From Chrysomallon squamiferum (Eukaryota > Mollusca > Gastropoda > Neomphalida > Peltospiridae): a stretch of DNA of 64,000 bases. The notes beneath the pieces are model-generated. The model saw only the letters and a program-made list of their open reading frames with translations. It searched no databases and had not been told where the DNA came from. This document shows, in pieces, positions 35,242 to 49,400 of the stretch (position 1 is the first letter of the stretch; each line of letters begins with the position of its first letter). Where the stretch lies: NCBI GenBank assembly GCA_012295275.1, contig CM022670.1:13351583-13415582 (forward strand). Direction: 5' to 3'. A program made the translations under genes and the position numbers.

Positions 35242-37211
35242 TTATTTTGTGACAGGATCTTCAACCAGTTTGTTGTGAACATGCATCAAACCTTTGAAAT
35301 ATTTGACTGTTTTCACACGAAGCTCTAAAGTAGCATCCTCGTCACAAATGAAAATTGATTTGGGATGTTGTTGGAAAGCTGACACCGTCCACATGTGGTT
35401 GATGCCTTCTTCAATGGCTTTGTGCAATGCAAATGCTTTGTGAGAACCAGTTATCAAAATCATAACCTGAAATAATAACACAGGAAAATAAATATTCAAG
35501 AGAAAGATACTGCATGATTACCATTGTTGATAATTTTATAAAGTTAATTAACAGTATCAAAGTGAACTTAATTTGAACTGGGTTAGCCATTTGAAGAAAC
35601 ATATGTATATTTACTCCAATGTTAGTGAGCCAGTCATCAGGAGAAAACACATTCATCAGATTATATTTACAATTAAAACAAATGAACATGTTTGTTTGAT
35701 CATACACACAGGTATTTAAGATATCTATTAAAACAGTGTTGTTAAAGTTAACTGATTTAATAATACATATTTTAATTGTAATTAAAAAGCTATGAAATCC
35801 AGGCCCTGAAAATTTTAATGTAAAATAAATTTCTAACCTCCTGAGCATCCATAACTGTTCCCACTCCAACTGTCAGAGCCTCGGTTGGTACTTTGGAAAT
35901 ATCACCATCAAAGAATCTGGCATTAGCTTGTATTGTGTCCTGGTTTAGTGTCTTTACGCGTGTCCGTGAGACCAGACTTGAACCAGGCTCGTTGAATGCT
36001 ATGTGACCATCTGGACCTATCCCTGAAAAGGCCAAATATATAACTATTATAATGTCATGGATACAAATATTTAAACAAATACAAATGTTACAGATAATTG
36101 AAAACTATGGGACAGTTCCTTAAAACAGTCAGTTTGTTATGTGATCTTCTTAAATTATTGAAAATAAAACAGTTGATACTAAGTTTCAGGCCAAAAAAAA
36201 AAAAAAAAAAAAAACCCCAGAATAACTTGTTATTTTTCATTTTGTTATTTCATATATTTGAAAATGAAACAGTTACCTCCAATAAAAAGCTGAATTCCAC
36301 CAGCCATTTTAATTTTTTCTTCAAATTCCTCACATTCTTTCACAATATCTTTGGCATTTCCATCAAGGATGTGAGCATTTTCTGGCTGTATGTCAATGTG
36401 CTTGAAGAAATTCTGCCACATAAATGTGTGATAACTCTCAGGATGATTCCTAGGCAAGGCTGCAAATAATGGCAAATAAGTTTCCTGTTTTTACACAAAT
36501 AGTGGAAATATATTTGCCATAAGCAAAGTCAAATATTCTTTCTCATGTAAATAACAATAAATTTAATGTTGAAACATTTTAATTTAATTACATTTTGTGA
36601 CATATTTCAAAAACTTTATTGAATCATTTATTTATTTTTATTATTTTAAAAATTATTTTTGGCAAAGTAAATCTTACAGAGTAAACAGATTTATTATCAA
36701 AAATAGAAATATTATAACAATATAGGCCTTACTCATTAACTAGAAAAACTGAGTCATTATTGAACTGTGGATATTAATAATCAAAAATATTCCCCTAATG
36801 AAAACAATGGCAGCCATTTTTGTTTACTGTTAATTTCTCAAAAGAAAAAAAGAGAAAATAAAATAAAAAATAATTTAAAGGATCTGTTATGTGCTTATTC
36901 AAACAAAATCACACATAGTGGCATTTGATATATATTTTGTGTCACTGTTTGGAATGGGAAATAACAGGGCATACTATCAAGGACAAAATCACATTCATTA
37001 ATTATCAGATGACCTATAGATGTCACAGGAGACACATTTCAAAGACTTTAAAACATTACTTACCAACATATTCATCCATATTAAATGTCTTCACATATTT
37101 AAAAGACAGTTTTCCTTCTTTGTGAAACTCAATCAGCTTCCGATACATACCAAGTGGGGTACTACCTGCATGGAAGAAAAAAATATATTAAAAAAAGGAA
37201 AAAGTGAAAAA

Positions 37212-37242
<31 letters not shown>

Positions 37243-37257
37243 ATGATAATGATAATA

Positions 37258-37314
<57 letters not shown>

Positions 37315-37565
37315 TATGACTTATACAGGTTTCCTAGAAATTTAATGAAATAGTATAAACAACCTGAATAAATCCACTTGAAAATGTATGTAATAAATAT
37401 TAAAGATATTGTAAGGCAACTACAGAAAAATAATGCGTCACCTGTTGGAAGACCCAAAGTGAACAATTTGTCAGGCCCAGGATTGAAATCCAGAATTCTT
37501 CGACGAACATACTTTGCTGCCCACAGGGAAACATCATCATATGTGTCCAAAATCACCAAACGCAT
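35242..37565 (-). CDS. GNPDA1: Glucosamine-6-phosphate deaminase/isomerase
   Basis: The enzyme converts glucosamine-6-phosphate and water to fructose-6-phosphate and ammonia in the cytosol, closing amino-sugar catabolism. Exons: 37442-37565, 37064-37165, 36277-36459, 35838-36022, 35242-35466. They join in phase to 272 residues, close to human GNPDA2 (276) and GNPDA1 (289). The numbering is canonical: Asp72 in TFNMDEYV, Asp141 and His143 in [13 protein letters not shown], Glu148. The blocks [32 protein letters not shown] and [11 protein letters not shown] are intact. The sequence does not decide between the vertebrate paralogues GNPDA1 and GNPDA2; an invertebrate single-copy gene predates that split. 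The ATG directly follows a TTTTTAG acceptor, so a 5' untranslated exon with an intron of about 1.25 kb is likely. There is no frame break. Confidence 0.95.
37203..37314. repeat. (AAAT)n and (AAT)n compound microsatellite in a GNPDA intron
   Basis: Tetranucleotide AAAT units give way to AATGAT and then AAT triplets in intron 1, between exons 37064-37165 and 37442-37565. Confidence 0.9.
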
Positions 37566-37686
37566 CTAAAAACATATATTTGAATACAAGTTACATACAA
37601 TACCCACTGTGATAAACAAAGAGAATTTATAAAATATTTTAGCCTTCACTGACTTAAATACACTATGCTGTGTGCAAATGTAAATG

Positions 37687-37687
<1 letters not shown>

Positions 37688-37725
<38 letters not shown>
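37688..37725. repeat. (TG)n microsatellite upstream of the GNPDA start
   Basis: About 19 TG units within the presumed 5' untranslated intron. Confidence 0.85.
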
Positions 37726-37727
<2 letters not shown>

Positions 37728-38814
37728 ATCTGTGTGCATGTGCATATAATTCTTAACAAAGATAGTGAACGTTTATGACACTAAATTAAAAACTTTGCAC
37801 ATGTCCATAAAATGTACTTTGTTAATACTGAAATATAAATCCATAGACAGAGAAACATTAAGATAAAATAATTATGCAACCAGGATGGCTGGTGAACTCT
37901 GGAATGTAACAACTGATAAGGTTAAGTAATCTCTAGCGATAACAACAGTTAACAAAGAATGTAAGATAACAAAGTCTAACAGTGTTAGATGATGTATACT
38001 GATACTAAAAAAATAATACTTCTTATTCATATTGTTAATTATTATACCAGAAAATTGTACTGATAGTTTTGTTATTTCAGATTAAAATATCACAAAACAA
38101 TTTTAAATGATATTTAAATAAAATATATATATATACATATATCTTTAATTACACTCTGCAAAAATGCAACATTTATAACACCTTTTGAACTAAAAAAAAA
38201 TGTACCGATTTTTTTTTTGTTTAAATGATTTTATTATTATTATTAGCAAAGTGACTTCACCTTAGAGAGTAAACAGAATTATTGTTAAACAAATATTAGC
38301 ATTAATTTCCTCATGCAGTAAAATCTAAAAGCCATTAATTATTATAGTAACTATACAAAATAATTATTTGGTTTAGTTATTGTTATCTGTAAGCTTTCTC
38401 CATAGCTTTTAAAATACACTATCATGATTATGACTTGACAATCCAAGTCAGGTTAATAATAATTATTATAATAATAACAACAGCAGTTATAGTAATTATT
38501 ATTATTATTATTATTATTAAATTGTGTAATAGTAACAGGCTGAAAAATATAATGCTCGAAATTAACAATTATTTTTAAAAAAGGACACAAAGTTTAGATC
38601 CTATTTGTTTATATCAACAGCAATATCTGTCTTTTGTCGAGCAGTATAATTTCCGATTTTGTTGTTACTTTCTAATTATTAATATTAGTCTATACTATAG
38701 ACATTTAATCATATCACGAAATAGAGATCTGACAAAAGTGACATAGATCAGTTTTTTTTTTTTTTAATCAGACGTCTAATTTAATACAAATGGAGATAAA
38801 AGCTTTAGTTCTAC

Positions 38815-39110
38815 CTTTTCTGGTTTTACTGTGCCGAATACAGTTTCCAACAAATGAGAACACAATACTACGTATACAATGCCACCATGTGTTGTTCATG
38901 TGACTTGGCGAGGCACACATTTATATTAGGAATGCCAGAATGAGGCCCTGACGTCAGACCAATTTCGTTTGAAAACCCTGTGAGCAATCTTTCCTGCCTT
39001 GCGCGTCAGTGACTATCTTTAGCGCTGCTCTAACTGGCCGAAGTTTTAGAATTGCATAAAAGGATTATCTTCAGGACGTATTTCGCACTTTACCGAACAT
39101 TGCCATACTA
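38815..39110 (-). other. Candidate 5' untranslated exon and promoter of GNPDA
   Basis: On the minus strand a good donor, CAGAAAAG|GTAGAA, lies at 38815, matching the acceptor that abuts the GNPDA start at 37566. The surrounding 300 bases are richer in GC and CpG than the neighbourhood, including GCGCGTCAG and AGCGCTGC. The upstream limit is a guess. No transcript evidence is available. Confidence 0.4.
38949..38956. promoter_or_regulatory. Full palindromic CRE site TGACGTCA
   Basis: A perfect cAMP-response element octamer (CREB/ATF class) sits in the CpG-richer stretch upstream of GNPDA. It lies within the GNPDA/CLPB divergent region, about 1.2 kb from the CLPB start. The match is exact; its use is inferred. 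Confidence 0.45.
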
Positions 39111-39459
39111 GTTCTTTTTTTACATCTGACGATCACTACGAAAATAATTCAAGTTTTTCTTGATTGTACTTTACTGCATTAGACTAATCATAATGATAAG
39201 GGTTTTCCCGTGTTCAAGAGTGTTGTTGTTGTTCTTTTACTTAAAAATATCATAAAAATCTATCAAGAGCGAAATGTTTTCTGTTATCTGTAAAAAAATA
39301 AAATAAAATAAAATAAAAATAATAATAATAATTTAAAAAAATAAAACATGATTTGGTAGTAAACTATTATCGCTTTGGCCCTTGGGTTAGGTCACCTTTA
39401 CATAACTTTTACAGTAATTGACCAATCATAAGAAACATCTTGGTATCATTTTAAAAGAC

Positions 39460-39460
<1 letters not shown>

Positions 39461-39503
<43 letters not shown>
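39461..39503. repeat. (TTA)n microsatellite upstream of CLPB
   Basis: About 14 triplets in the GNPDA/CLPB divergent region. Confidence 0.85.
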
Positions 39504-39508
<5 letters not shown>

Positions 39509-39846
39509 GCTCTTTGGAGTGATATGAATAAGAATAAAATCAGAACAACATCAATCTTTTGATCAACTTTATATGATAACAGTCATCTTGGCCAAATACT
39601 AAAGCTACTTTAAATGTGTGTGTATGATTTTAGCATTTTTCTTCAGAACAATATCTTCGAAATATTGGACAAAAAGTAATTCCCATTTTTTTTTAGGCTG
39701 TGTTATTCATGAAATTGTGGGTTATAATGTGATACAATCATAATAATGCTATTATATTTCAAATGATTATCATCAGTTACATAAAGGACAATCACTTGCA
39801 ATAATTTTGGCATGGAATTTGTTTTATTTTTTAAAAGTTAACACAT

Positions 39847-39915
39847 TTTTATTTATTTATTTATTTATTTATTTATTATTATTATTATTTTTTTTTTTTT
39901 TTTTTTTTTTTTTTG
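39847..39915. repeat. (TTTA)n, (TTA)n and poly-T block upstream of CLPB
   Basis: Three adjoining simple repeats end about 230 bases before the CLPB start codon. Confidence 0.85.
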
Positions 39916-40145
39916 AATTCATAACAAACTCATGGTACTAAAATTCACTTGCTACCTCACTGCCACCAGAACTACCGTCATAAATAGATCACAAGAACTC
40001 TGTAATAAAAATTAAAATTATTTAATTACAATTGCCAGTTAATAACTTGTAATAAACACGTTTAAATTCATTTAAAATTGTTCATAAATGTTATAATACG
40101 TTAACGATGATCAGTTTACGACTACCAGAAACGTGACAAAACAAA

Positions 40146-40583
40146 ATGGCTTCCACTAGCAGACAGTGTTCGGTTCTTTTCCGAAAATTACTAAATATTT
40201 CCGGCCACATTAAACCTACCAACTTCAATCAGCACCTTTTAAGAACAAATAGCACAATCAGACAAAGAAGCCTGCAATTTTCAACATTTAAAGCTGGTGC
40301 AATACAATGGTTTAATCAATTTGTTTTAAAGAATCGTTCGGTTTATCTCAAAGCTTTAGGTGTAACATGTGTCGTCTGCTATAGTAGTGTGGCGTTTTGT
40401 TTTTCTGGAAGCGACAACCGTACGTACTTAAAATTATATAATTATTTATCAGAAGTATCATATGATCTTCGTTCTTTCATTTCATTTCTTCCAACATTTC
40501 GATTATTTCCAGTATTTGTTTCAGAAACGCAGTAACATACATCATGCAAAATGAATAATCTGACGCAATGTGTAGTCTGTCTG

Positions 40584-40614
<31 letters not shown>

Positions 40615-43600
40615 GTAACAAAACACTAATTTCATTAAATTTCTTGAGAGAGAAATATGCTGTTTAATTTTTATTTATTTATTACATTAGACAAAAAAAT
40701 GAAAAATAAATAAAACAAAGGAACAAAAAAATTTACAAAAAAAAACAACATACTAAAAAAATGAAACACTTGACACTCAAATCTTTATTATCATTTGCAC
40801 TTTCAGATGAACGGTTTCTTTCAGCAGTTAAGTTTGGCAATGTCAGAGAAGTTGAAAGGTTAGATTAGTAATATGAATGATAATTTTATTTAGTTGTATA
40901 TATGTATTATGTCACAATACAATTATAAAATACTTTTTTTATATTTATGTAACAATATAGACTGACTGTTTTCTCATAAGTTGTAATAAATCAATTCAAA
41001 TTTTAGAATACACAAATAACAATAATGAATATATTGGAGAAATTTTAAAAACATTTATTGTTATTGTTATTGGATAATTTTATATGAACTTACTACATAA
41101 TACATTATATTTAACGAATATTAATCACAAAAGTTATTTTAGGCTGTGTTATTCATGATCTGTAAAAATAAACAGTTAAATAAAAATAAAATTAAAAGAT
41201 CATGAAACTGAATAATGTTTATTTTGTAGTTTTCATGTTATATAATTAGTGAAGTTTTCAAAATGATTATTTAATTAGAAGTGTATTTTTCTGTTAATGA
41301 GACTTATCAAACTTGGTGTTGATGTCAACAAACGACATGAACTGGGCTGGACGGCTTTGCACGTTGCAGCAATAAACCAAAAAGCAGAGTATGTATGATA
41401 ATAATTTTTATTGGAGATTGGTATGTGACTTATATCCAGAAATATATTTGTTTCATTTAAATTAAAATTGTACTATTTAATATAGTTTTAAATATTTAAA
41501 ATTAATAACTGCAGCAATTTTGATTTTTCATTTCACAGAAAGAAAGTAATTTATCAGTCATGTGAATTATTTTACCATTTTCATTTTTAGAAAATTTCAC
41601 TCTGTTGTTTCTGTGAGCTTCCACTTTTATTGAAGAAAGAAAAGTTATACATTTTACTAACCTGTGTCATAGAATTAAAATTATTTATTCTCAGTGGTTG
41701 ATATTTTCCATCTAATTAATACCTGTAAACAATATATTTTTGTAGAGTACTCAAGATATTACTGAAAGCTGGTGCAGACCCAAATTTGGGTGATGAATAT
41801 ATCAGTGTTAATCAAACTGCCAGAGAAAAACATCTAAATTCCCTACAAGGTAAGCATGTAATAAAAAAGACAGTTTATAGATTCAGGTGACCTGCTTTTC
41901 AGGAACTAAAGAACTTACAAAGGTGATAGAAACAATAGTATATCAATCTTTCTTGATGAATTCATTTATTTACTCAATGTAGAATATATGTTCCTTTTGT
42001 TTTGATTATTGAAAAAAGGCAAAGGGTTAATATGTTTCTTTCTTGTGTTTACAAAAAGACTTCATTTTGAATAATTCAGTTTCATGCATGGAATTTCACA
42101 TTTATAATTTCACAAATGTAAATTACTATTCAGATTCTTTTACTTAAGAGAAAGAGAAAAGATATATGTGGTAAAGAGCAGTATTCATGTTTATGATAAT
42201 AAGATAACATAAAATATTAGTATTTTTAAAATGTGTGTGTAGCTCACTGCAATCATATCTCATAGATTATTAATCGTATCTTAATTACACAGAATGGTAC
42301 TTTCATTTTCAGTGATGATTACACGAGAAGACGAGTTCTCTGATCGTCTCAATAACAGAGCTACTTTCAAAGGTTGTACAGCATTGCACTATGCTGTGTT
42401 AGCAGATAACAAAAACATTGTTATCCTGTTACTAGAATCAGGTAATTTATTATACTTTGTCAGCCAATAACAAACACCCTGTTATTATGTCACTTAACTA
42501 AGAAAATAAAATGAAAAGTGTTTATCATATTTGTGAAGTTGGTTCAGTTTTATATAAAGACTTTGGAAATATAAATTAATTTTGTTAATATTTTAACTGT
42601 GTGAATATATTTTGGTTGATATTTAGGTGCAGATCCTATGATTGAGAATGCTCTAGGACACAAAGCTGTAGACTATGTTAGAGACACAGAAATCAAGGAT
42701 GTGTTGATTGAGTATGAAAAAAAGGTAATTCTGATTTCATAAATTAATACATTTTAAGGCTAGTCTTTATGTATTTAAAATTTCTCTGGATAAAAATACT
42801 TATTTAACAATAACATAGCTATAAATCTTTACAGCATAACATTTAACAGACCAAAACACACAGACAAACACACACACACACACACACACACTGGCTGTCT
42901 TTTATAATTAATCTTCCCTTCTTCTTGTATTTATGTAGCTTTACTTTTTCAATTAATTTATTTTAAAAACTAATTTTAATTTTTAATTTTGTTTTATTTC
43001 AAACTATTTCGCAATTTAAATGGTATTTCCTGGAATTTTTTAATCCGTTCTAGTTTAAAAAAGTGCAAGCACAAAAAGAAGCTGAGGAAAGAAGACGTTT
43101 TCCTCTTGAACTTCGACTGAAAGAACACATCATTGGACAGGAATCTGCAATCAACACAGTAGCTGCTGGTACAGTGTCTTTACAGTAGAATTATTTTGCT
43201 AAAATATGGTTATATGTAATAAGAACATTTATTTTATTGAAATACGAATAACTCTATTACTAGTTTGTATTCATGTGATATTATTTTATTTATAAATGTG
43301 CAGTTCATGATTCTGTAAATTGTTGTTTTTGTTATTATTATTATTATAATTATTATTGTTATTATTTGTTCAGCAATAAGAAGAAAAGAAAATGGTTGGT
43401 ATGATGAAGATCATCCTCTAGTTTTCCTCTTTCTTGGTTCATCAGGCATTGGTAAGTTTAAAATCAGTCACTTAAGAAAATGCCTGTATAAAATAAAAAA
43501 TGTAGACAAAAAAAAGAAAGGTTGTGATAAACTATAACACAAAATGATGAAAGGCCTAATGAATATAAATGTTTTTTGTTTGTTACATGTTTAATTTTAA

Positions 43601-46424
43601 ATTCTTAGTTCAGTAAATGTGAAACATTAGGCCTGAATGATGTTATTGGTTTGTCACATGATTTCATTCAAACTATTGCTCTCTAAATGTTTGAAAAAAA
43701 TATAATTTATCTTTGGAAAGATGGGTGAATAGAAGAACTATGTTTTGATTTCAGGTAAAACTGAATTGGCCAAACAGATTGCAAATTATTTGCACAAAGA
43801 TGTAAAGAAGGTAATATATTAAAACATGTTGATATAAAGATTTTTAAAACATTTTTAAATTCATATTACTTTACATATTTAAAAAATTTCAGAATATTGG
43901 AGATAATGTTTTATTTGTGATCGATAGATTTTTCTCCAAAACTCATTCAATTCTGATTCTCTTGATTCATTTATTTTTTAAAACATTTTGAAGGAAGTTA
44001 ATGTTGAAAGAAAATTTTATATTTGTTTTACTTTTAGGGTTTTGTCAGAATTGACATGTCAGAATATCAAGAGAAACATGAGGTAATCATTTTTGCTATT
44101 TTCTGATCTAAGATTTGGATAAATGAATATAAAAACCTTGCTTCAGTGTAATAGTAATAGCTATTAGGTGTCCAGTATGCAGAAACCTGCTGATATTACT
44201 GCATGGACTACTAAGATATCATAAATTGTATGGTGCAGTGATTTTTAATGTGAATTTGTATTTTAAATATATATATATATATATTTTAAATCCAAATACT
44301 TTTACTTTGCAACATAATTCACTGTATTTCTGTTAACAGTATAAGTAATGGTCCCACTTTAAAAAGTATTTGAAAAGAATTCTCAAAAAAGGAGAAAGAT
44401 TAAGAACCACTAGTATAGACAAACACACCATAGGTTTTGTTTGAATTAACTGGATACATATGGAATTTCTGTTTGTATATAATATATAAGTTTGTAATAT
44501 AATATACAAGACACTTTTAGTTACTTCTTTATAATCCATGTAGTATTAATGAATCCTTTATGTTCAGGTTGCCAAGTTCATTGGATCTCCTCCAGGTTAC
44601 ATTGGTCATGAGGAAGGTGGACAGTTGACCAAGAAACTGACTGAATGTCCAACAGCAGTTGTCTTGTTTGATGAAGTTGACAAAGCTCATGCTGATGTGC
44701 TGACGATAATGCTGCAATTGTTTGATGAGGTGCTTACTGACAAGCTATTTTTGAATATACCTAGAATTTATCTTTATAGGTCTATAGTTTATCCTTTTTA
44801 AGTCATTGATTGTAATAACACATTGTTTTCTGTTGTACAGCTTTTTTTTGACCATTTTGTTTTGCAGGGTCGACTAACAGATGGGAAAGGTAAAACCATT
44901 GAATGCAAAGATGCTATTTTTATCATGACGTCAAACTTAGCCAGTGAGGAGATTGCAGAACATGCTCTTCAGCTGAGAGAAGAAGCTGAAAAAATAGGCA
45001 AACAGAGGCAGTCTGGAAGCTTAGGTAAGAACATTTGTAAATTAACTTTTTATTACCTACACAGTATATACTCAACGTAACCTTTGTCTGGACTGCTTTT
45101 AACAGTGATGGATTTGAATATTGTTTTAGTAACCTTTTCAAAATTATTATTCAGATTTTGATTAATTTATTATTAAAATGCCTGAAATACTGTATCTAGT
45201 TCATGATACTTAACACTTAATTTCTGAGGAATATGTTTCCTTTTTTTTAATTTATTTTTATGTTATTTGATTTAAATATTTGAAATTTAATAAAATTATC
45301 CAATATTTATTTACCTATTTGTGATAAATACTTTTTTTTCATTTTGAATTAATGTGTTTCAATGTATTTCTGTCTCAGAATGTTTGGAAAGTGAGAAAAT
45401 TACAATTTCAAGGACATTCAAAGACAAAGTTGTTCGTCCTATCTTGAAGAGACATTTTCGAAGAGACGAGTTCCTGGGACGAATCAATGAGATTGTTTAC
45501 TTTCTGCCTTTCTCACGTTCAGAACTCAGCAAGCTGGTAACAAAAGAGCTAGAATTTTGGGCTCAGAGGGTGAGAAATAAAATAAAATTTTCAAGAGAAA
45601 TAAGAAAAAAAAAATAAAATAAAATACATTTTAAATGTTTTTGAAATATTTTGCATTACATTCCAATGGATGTAGAAGGATCTTTTAACAATTAGTTTAA
45701 TGTTCATTTTATTTACAAATATGAAATATGACATTTTATTTTTTTTATTTATATTTACTTTGTATAGCATATTTTAACAGAAATGAGTTTTTAAAAATCC
45801 TGATTTCAGGCGAGAAAGAAACACAACATTCAGCTGAAATGGGACCACCATGTAATTGATGTTTTGGCTGATGGTTACGATGTCCACTATGGAGCTAGAT
45901 CTATTAAATATGAGGTAACTACATATCTAGCATGTCATTTTTAACAATTTTCCTTTTATTAACTTAATAACTTCCTCTATGTTAACTTGGTCAAAGAGTA
46001 TTTATTTATGAAAGATTTTTTTTTTTTTAAATACCAAAGTTTAAAAATATGATTTTAGTCTTTAGAAATATAATATATGTACAAGAACAGCTCAGAAAAA
46101 TTGGTTTCTCATTGATATATCATCAATGTGTAAAAAAATAAGTTGCAAACAATGTCAGTAATATTTTAGGTTGAGAGACGAGTTGTCAGTCAGTTGGCTA
46201 TGGCTCACGAGCGTCAGCTGATTGACGAGGGATCTGTCATCAAACTGACAGTTCCTGACAGTGAAGATGTGTTACTGAAATCTCGAGACAGAACAAGATC
46301 AGAGTTGGAAGGATCATGTGGAAGTGCCATCAGACTTCAGATCTTGAAGAAAGGTTCAAAAGATAAGTTCATTGATGTGGAGTGGGACAAGTGGGATAAT
46401 CCTTTCTCTGCTGGCTTCAAGTAA
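40146..46424 (+). CDS. CLPB: CLPB/Skd3, mitochondrial ankyrin-repeat AAA+ protein disaggregase
   Basis: This is an ATP-driven disaggregase of the mitochondrial intermembrane space. Exons: 40146-40419, 40807-40858, 41302-41388, 41746-41849, 42313-42441, 42627-42724, 43054-43168, 43374-43451, 43755-43810, 44038-44082, 44568-44729, 44868-45024, 45379-45569, 45810-45914, 46170-46424. They join in phase to 635 residues (human isoforms 677-707) with no break. The N-terminus is basic and Ser/Arg-rich, as a mitochondrial presequence, followed by a hydrophobic stretch near residues 72-87. Ankyrin repeats span about 95-270 ([21 protein letters not shown]). The linker [20 protein letters not shown] leads into one AAA+ module. 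It has Walker A GSSGIGKT at 308-315, pore loop GYIG with Tyr357, Walker B LFDE with Asp381-Glu382, sensor-1 Asn423 and sensor-2 Arg546 in GARSIK. It ends in a ClpB D2-small domain. An AATAAA at about 46449 is very close to the stop. Confidence 0.96.
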
Positions 46425-49400
46425 ATCAAAATTCCCAGTGACATGAAAAATAAAGAAAACCCCCCCAAAACAAAACGAAAGACATATTATATATACATTA
46501 AGAAACATTTGATTTTCATGATACATGACTGTTCTGTATTTTTCTTTCAGCTAATAACTATCATATATATAGAACAAAACAAAATAAATCTGTACAAGTC
46601 CAGATAAAGTATCACAGTCTTTTTGATAAAACTGTTCTTTCATCCATGGAAACTGTTAACTTAAACTGTCTACAAAAAGAAAAGAAGTCAGTCCAATCAA
46701 AATCCCTATAATGCGTGTCTTAAGTGAATATCTTGTGAAAGGCTGGATTCCATTAGAATAGCAGAGTTGTAAATGTTCTACACTTCTTGATATTTGTATT
46801 CATTTGTAAAATTTTACAACAAAAGAATATTTTCATTCGAAAAATACCACAGTTTTTAAAAAATTTCATTGGTTTCTGGAAAGTGATGAGGACAAAAATA
46901 TTAGATTTTATCTTTTCATAACAGTATTTTGTTATTCAGATAACAGTAACCTTATAGGTAGTGGATGTGGATCAATATTCAGGTGACTTTTCTAGGTATT
47001 TATTATAAAAGGAATTGATAGACAGAAAATAATCCATAGTGCTGTTTATTTGTAGATGTCTAAATGTGGTGTATGTGTGTGCATCTGAGATACGTAAAAA
47101 AAACAAATTCCAAAAATGTTCAGTTCATGATTTATAAAACTCTCTCGGTCTTTCAGAATAAATATATTTGTTATAAAAATCAGCTTTTGTCTTTTTATTT
47201 ATATAATTTATATATTTTTTTACTATTTTACTGTGCTTTTGTTATTTATAATTAAGACAGTAAGTTTCAGGTTATCTTCATCATCAGTGAGTAAATGAAT
47301 GGCAGTTTTCTTATCAGTTTTTTTACATATAAAACATAACCCGATTATAATCAACTTAAAAAACCCAACTGCTTCCTCCATTATTTCAGGAGTTGCAAAA
47401 CCATCACATTTTCTATGAAAGACTGGCTTTGTTAGAGAATTTGACTGTCGCAGGAATGCTTTGCAACACCTTGCTCTGATCAGCATGTTAATTTTTTTCA
47501 CTCATTCACTCATATTTTATTATTACTAAAGGTGTATCTTCAGTAACAAAATAGTCCTTTTAAGCATAAAAAATGTGTAACAATAAACAAAACAACAAAG
47601 GATGTTATGTAACAATAATTTTTATTAATCATCTGATTAACATACATTTTCAACAGAACACTCCTTTTCAAGAACATATCTATTTTTCAAAATATATACA
47701 TCTGTAGATAAGTAGATTTAAGTTATTTTTGATTTGTGCATAAACAAATCTTATAATAACCACCAAGTACATGTAAGCCTTCTGTAATACAAAAACAAAA
47801 CATATATATATATATGGGATTTTCCATGAATTTTAGTATGCATAAAAACTTTTAATATTTTAATTTATCTACATGTGTAGTAAGTCTGATAAAATTTCAT
47901 AATAATAAATGAAGACTTAAATTGATTAATATAAGAATAATCATAAATAATAAAGTAATCAGAATCATAATAACCAGGAATCTTTGAATGTCAAAAACCA
48001 CACAGATGGATGGATAAAAATAAATGAACAACTCCAAACAAAATATTAATTCATATTATTCACTTTGATCAACTGAATTTTGTTTAACATTTATTTTGAA
48101 CTATAACTAATGAGATTTTGTGTGAATTAAAAATAAATCAGACTTTTTGTGTGTACATCATTTTTGTTATATGCCATAATCTAACAAAACTGAACTCACA
48201 TTAATTTTTACAGCTGTATGTGCACTTGCTGGACCAAATTGAGTCTTGCCTTTGATTATACACCTATATTAATTAGACTGAGCTGAAACTTGAATGTGTA
48301 AAATCACTACTCAGACTAGGTCTAGTTTAGGATTACCAAATTCATCAATATTACTAATTAATTGTTTTTTTTCTCATAACATAGGATACATACTATATGC
48401 TTCTCCCTAATCATATTTGAAAAATCTTGGTGGATTTGCAAATATTCAAATATCTGAGGATTTCACAGATGCTTTCAAAACCAGATTTTGGATAAATTGG
48501 GATTATGACTTTCACCTAAATCGACATAGTCATTAATTCTCCCACACCCTTTTTCTCAGTGCCTTTCTTGTGTTCTTCAGATTAGCTCTAGCCTTTCAAA
48601 TAGGCAGTGCAGAATTTAACAAACTCTAGCCAATAGTATCTGGTATATATGCAGAGATACATATATCACTCTCTGGAAGCCAGTTCATGAAAATTAATGA
48701 AAATTCTATATTACCGATATTAATATATTAATTAAATAACTTATGCACTTTAAATAATAATATACTGGAATATGACATCTAGTACTATTTTTTCTAAAAT
48801 ATGTATTATGAGACAGATGAAAGCAGTGTCTTCATTGTTGCTGAGACAGTCAAAAATATCTGTGGTACACCAGAAAGTGATGTTCTAGTTTTCAGCCTAT
48901 TTTATTATTATTATTATTATTTATATGTGAAATTTATAATTTATGATAAATAATTTATGACTTCTGGCGCAAAGTATCAAGAAATCTGAAATCCTTTAGC
49001 TTGAAAACGTAAGTTGTAAATACAATTGCACTATCTGAAAATGCAAATGTTTGGCTTACATTAATGTGTTTGTTTTCTTACTTTGAGTAACGTTTGCATA
49101 ATACATACAGAAGCTAAGACAACAGTGTTTTTCAGTTATTCTAGTAATTCCAATATTAACTTTTATGAACAAAATGATTTGGGGGAAAGAAGAATATATA
49201 CATTTGTCCTCAGGACCAAAATTGAACTAAGTCTTCAAAAATAATACAGAATACTGTAAATATTCACATCCTTTCCCAAACAGCATCATCTTCAACCAGA
49301 GTTCACATGTTAATGATAAACTTTTCATTTTTGAAATGTTCTTGCATAATCCTATTCCCAAATATTTATCAAATTGCTGAAGGGATTTGAAAAAAAAAAA

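Larger units (their letters stand above)
37566..40145. promoter_or_regulatory. Divergent region between GNPDA and CLPB
   Basis: This 2.6 kb holds the presumed GNPDA 5' untranslated exon and intron, then the CLPB upstream region. Microsatellites (TG)n at 37688-37725, (TTA)n at 39461-39503 and (TTTA)n/(TTA)n/T at 39847-39915 occupy parts of it. A CCAAT motif lies at about 39422-39426. Nothing else is recognisable. Confidence 0.45.

Noticed and set aside
35411-35869. 152-codon open frame on the minus strand
   Set aside because: It runs across a GNPDA intron in a non-coding frame and has no family resemblance.
47223-47501. 93-codon open frame between CLPB and USP38
   Set aside because: No recognisable family, AT-rich C-terminal half, no splice partners; probably chance.
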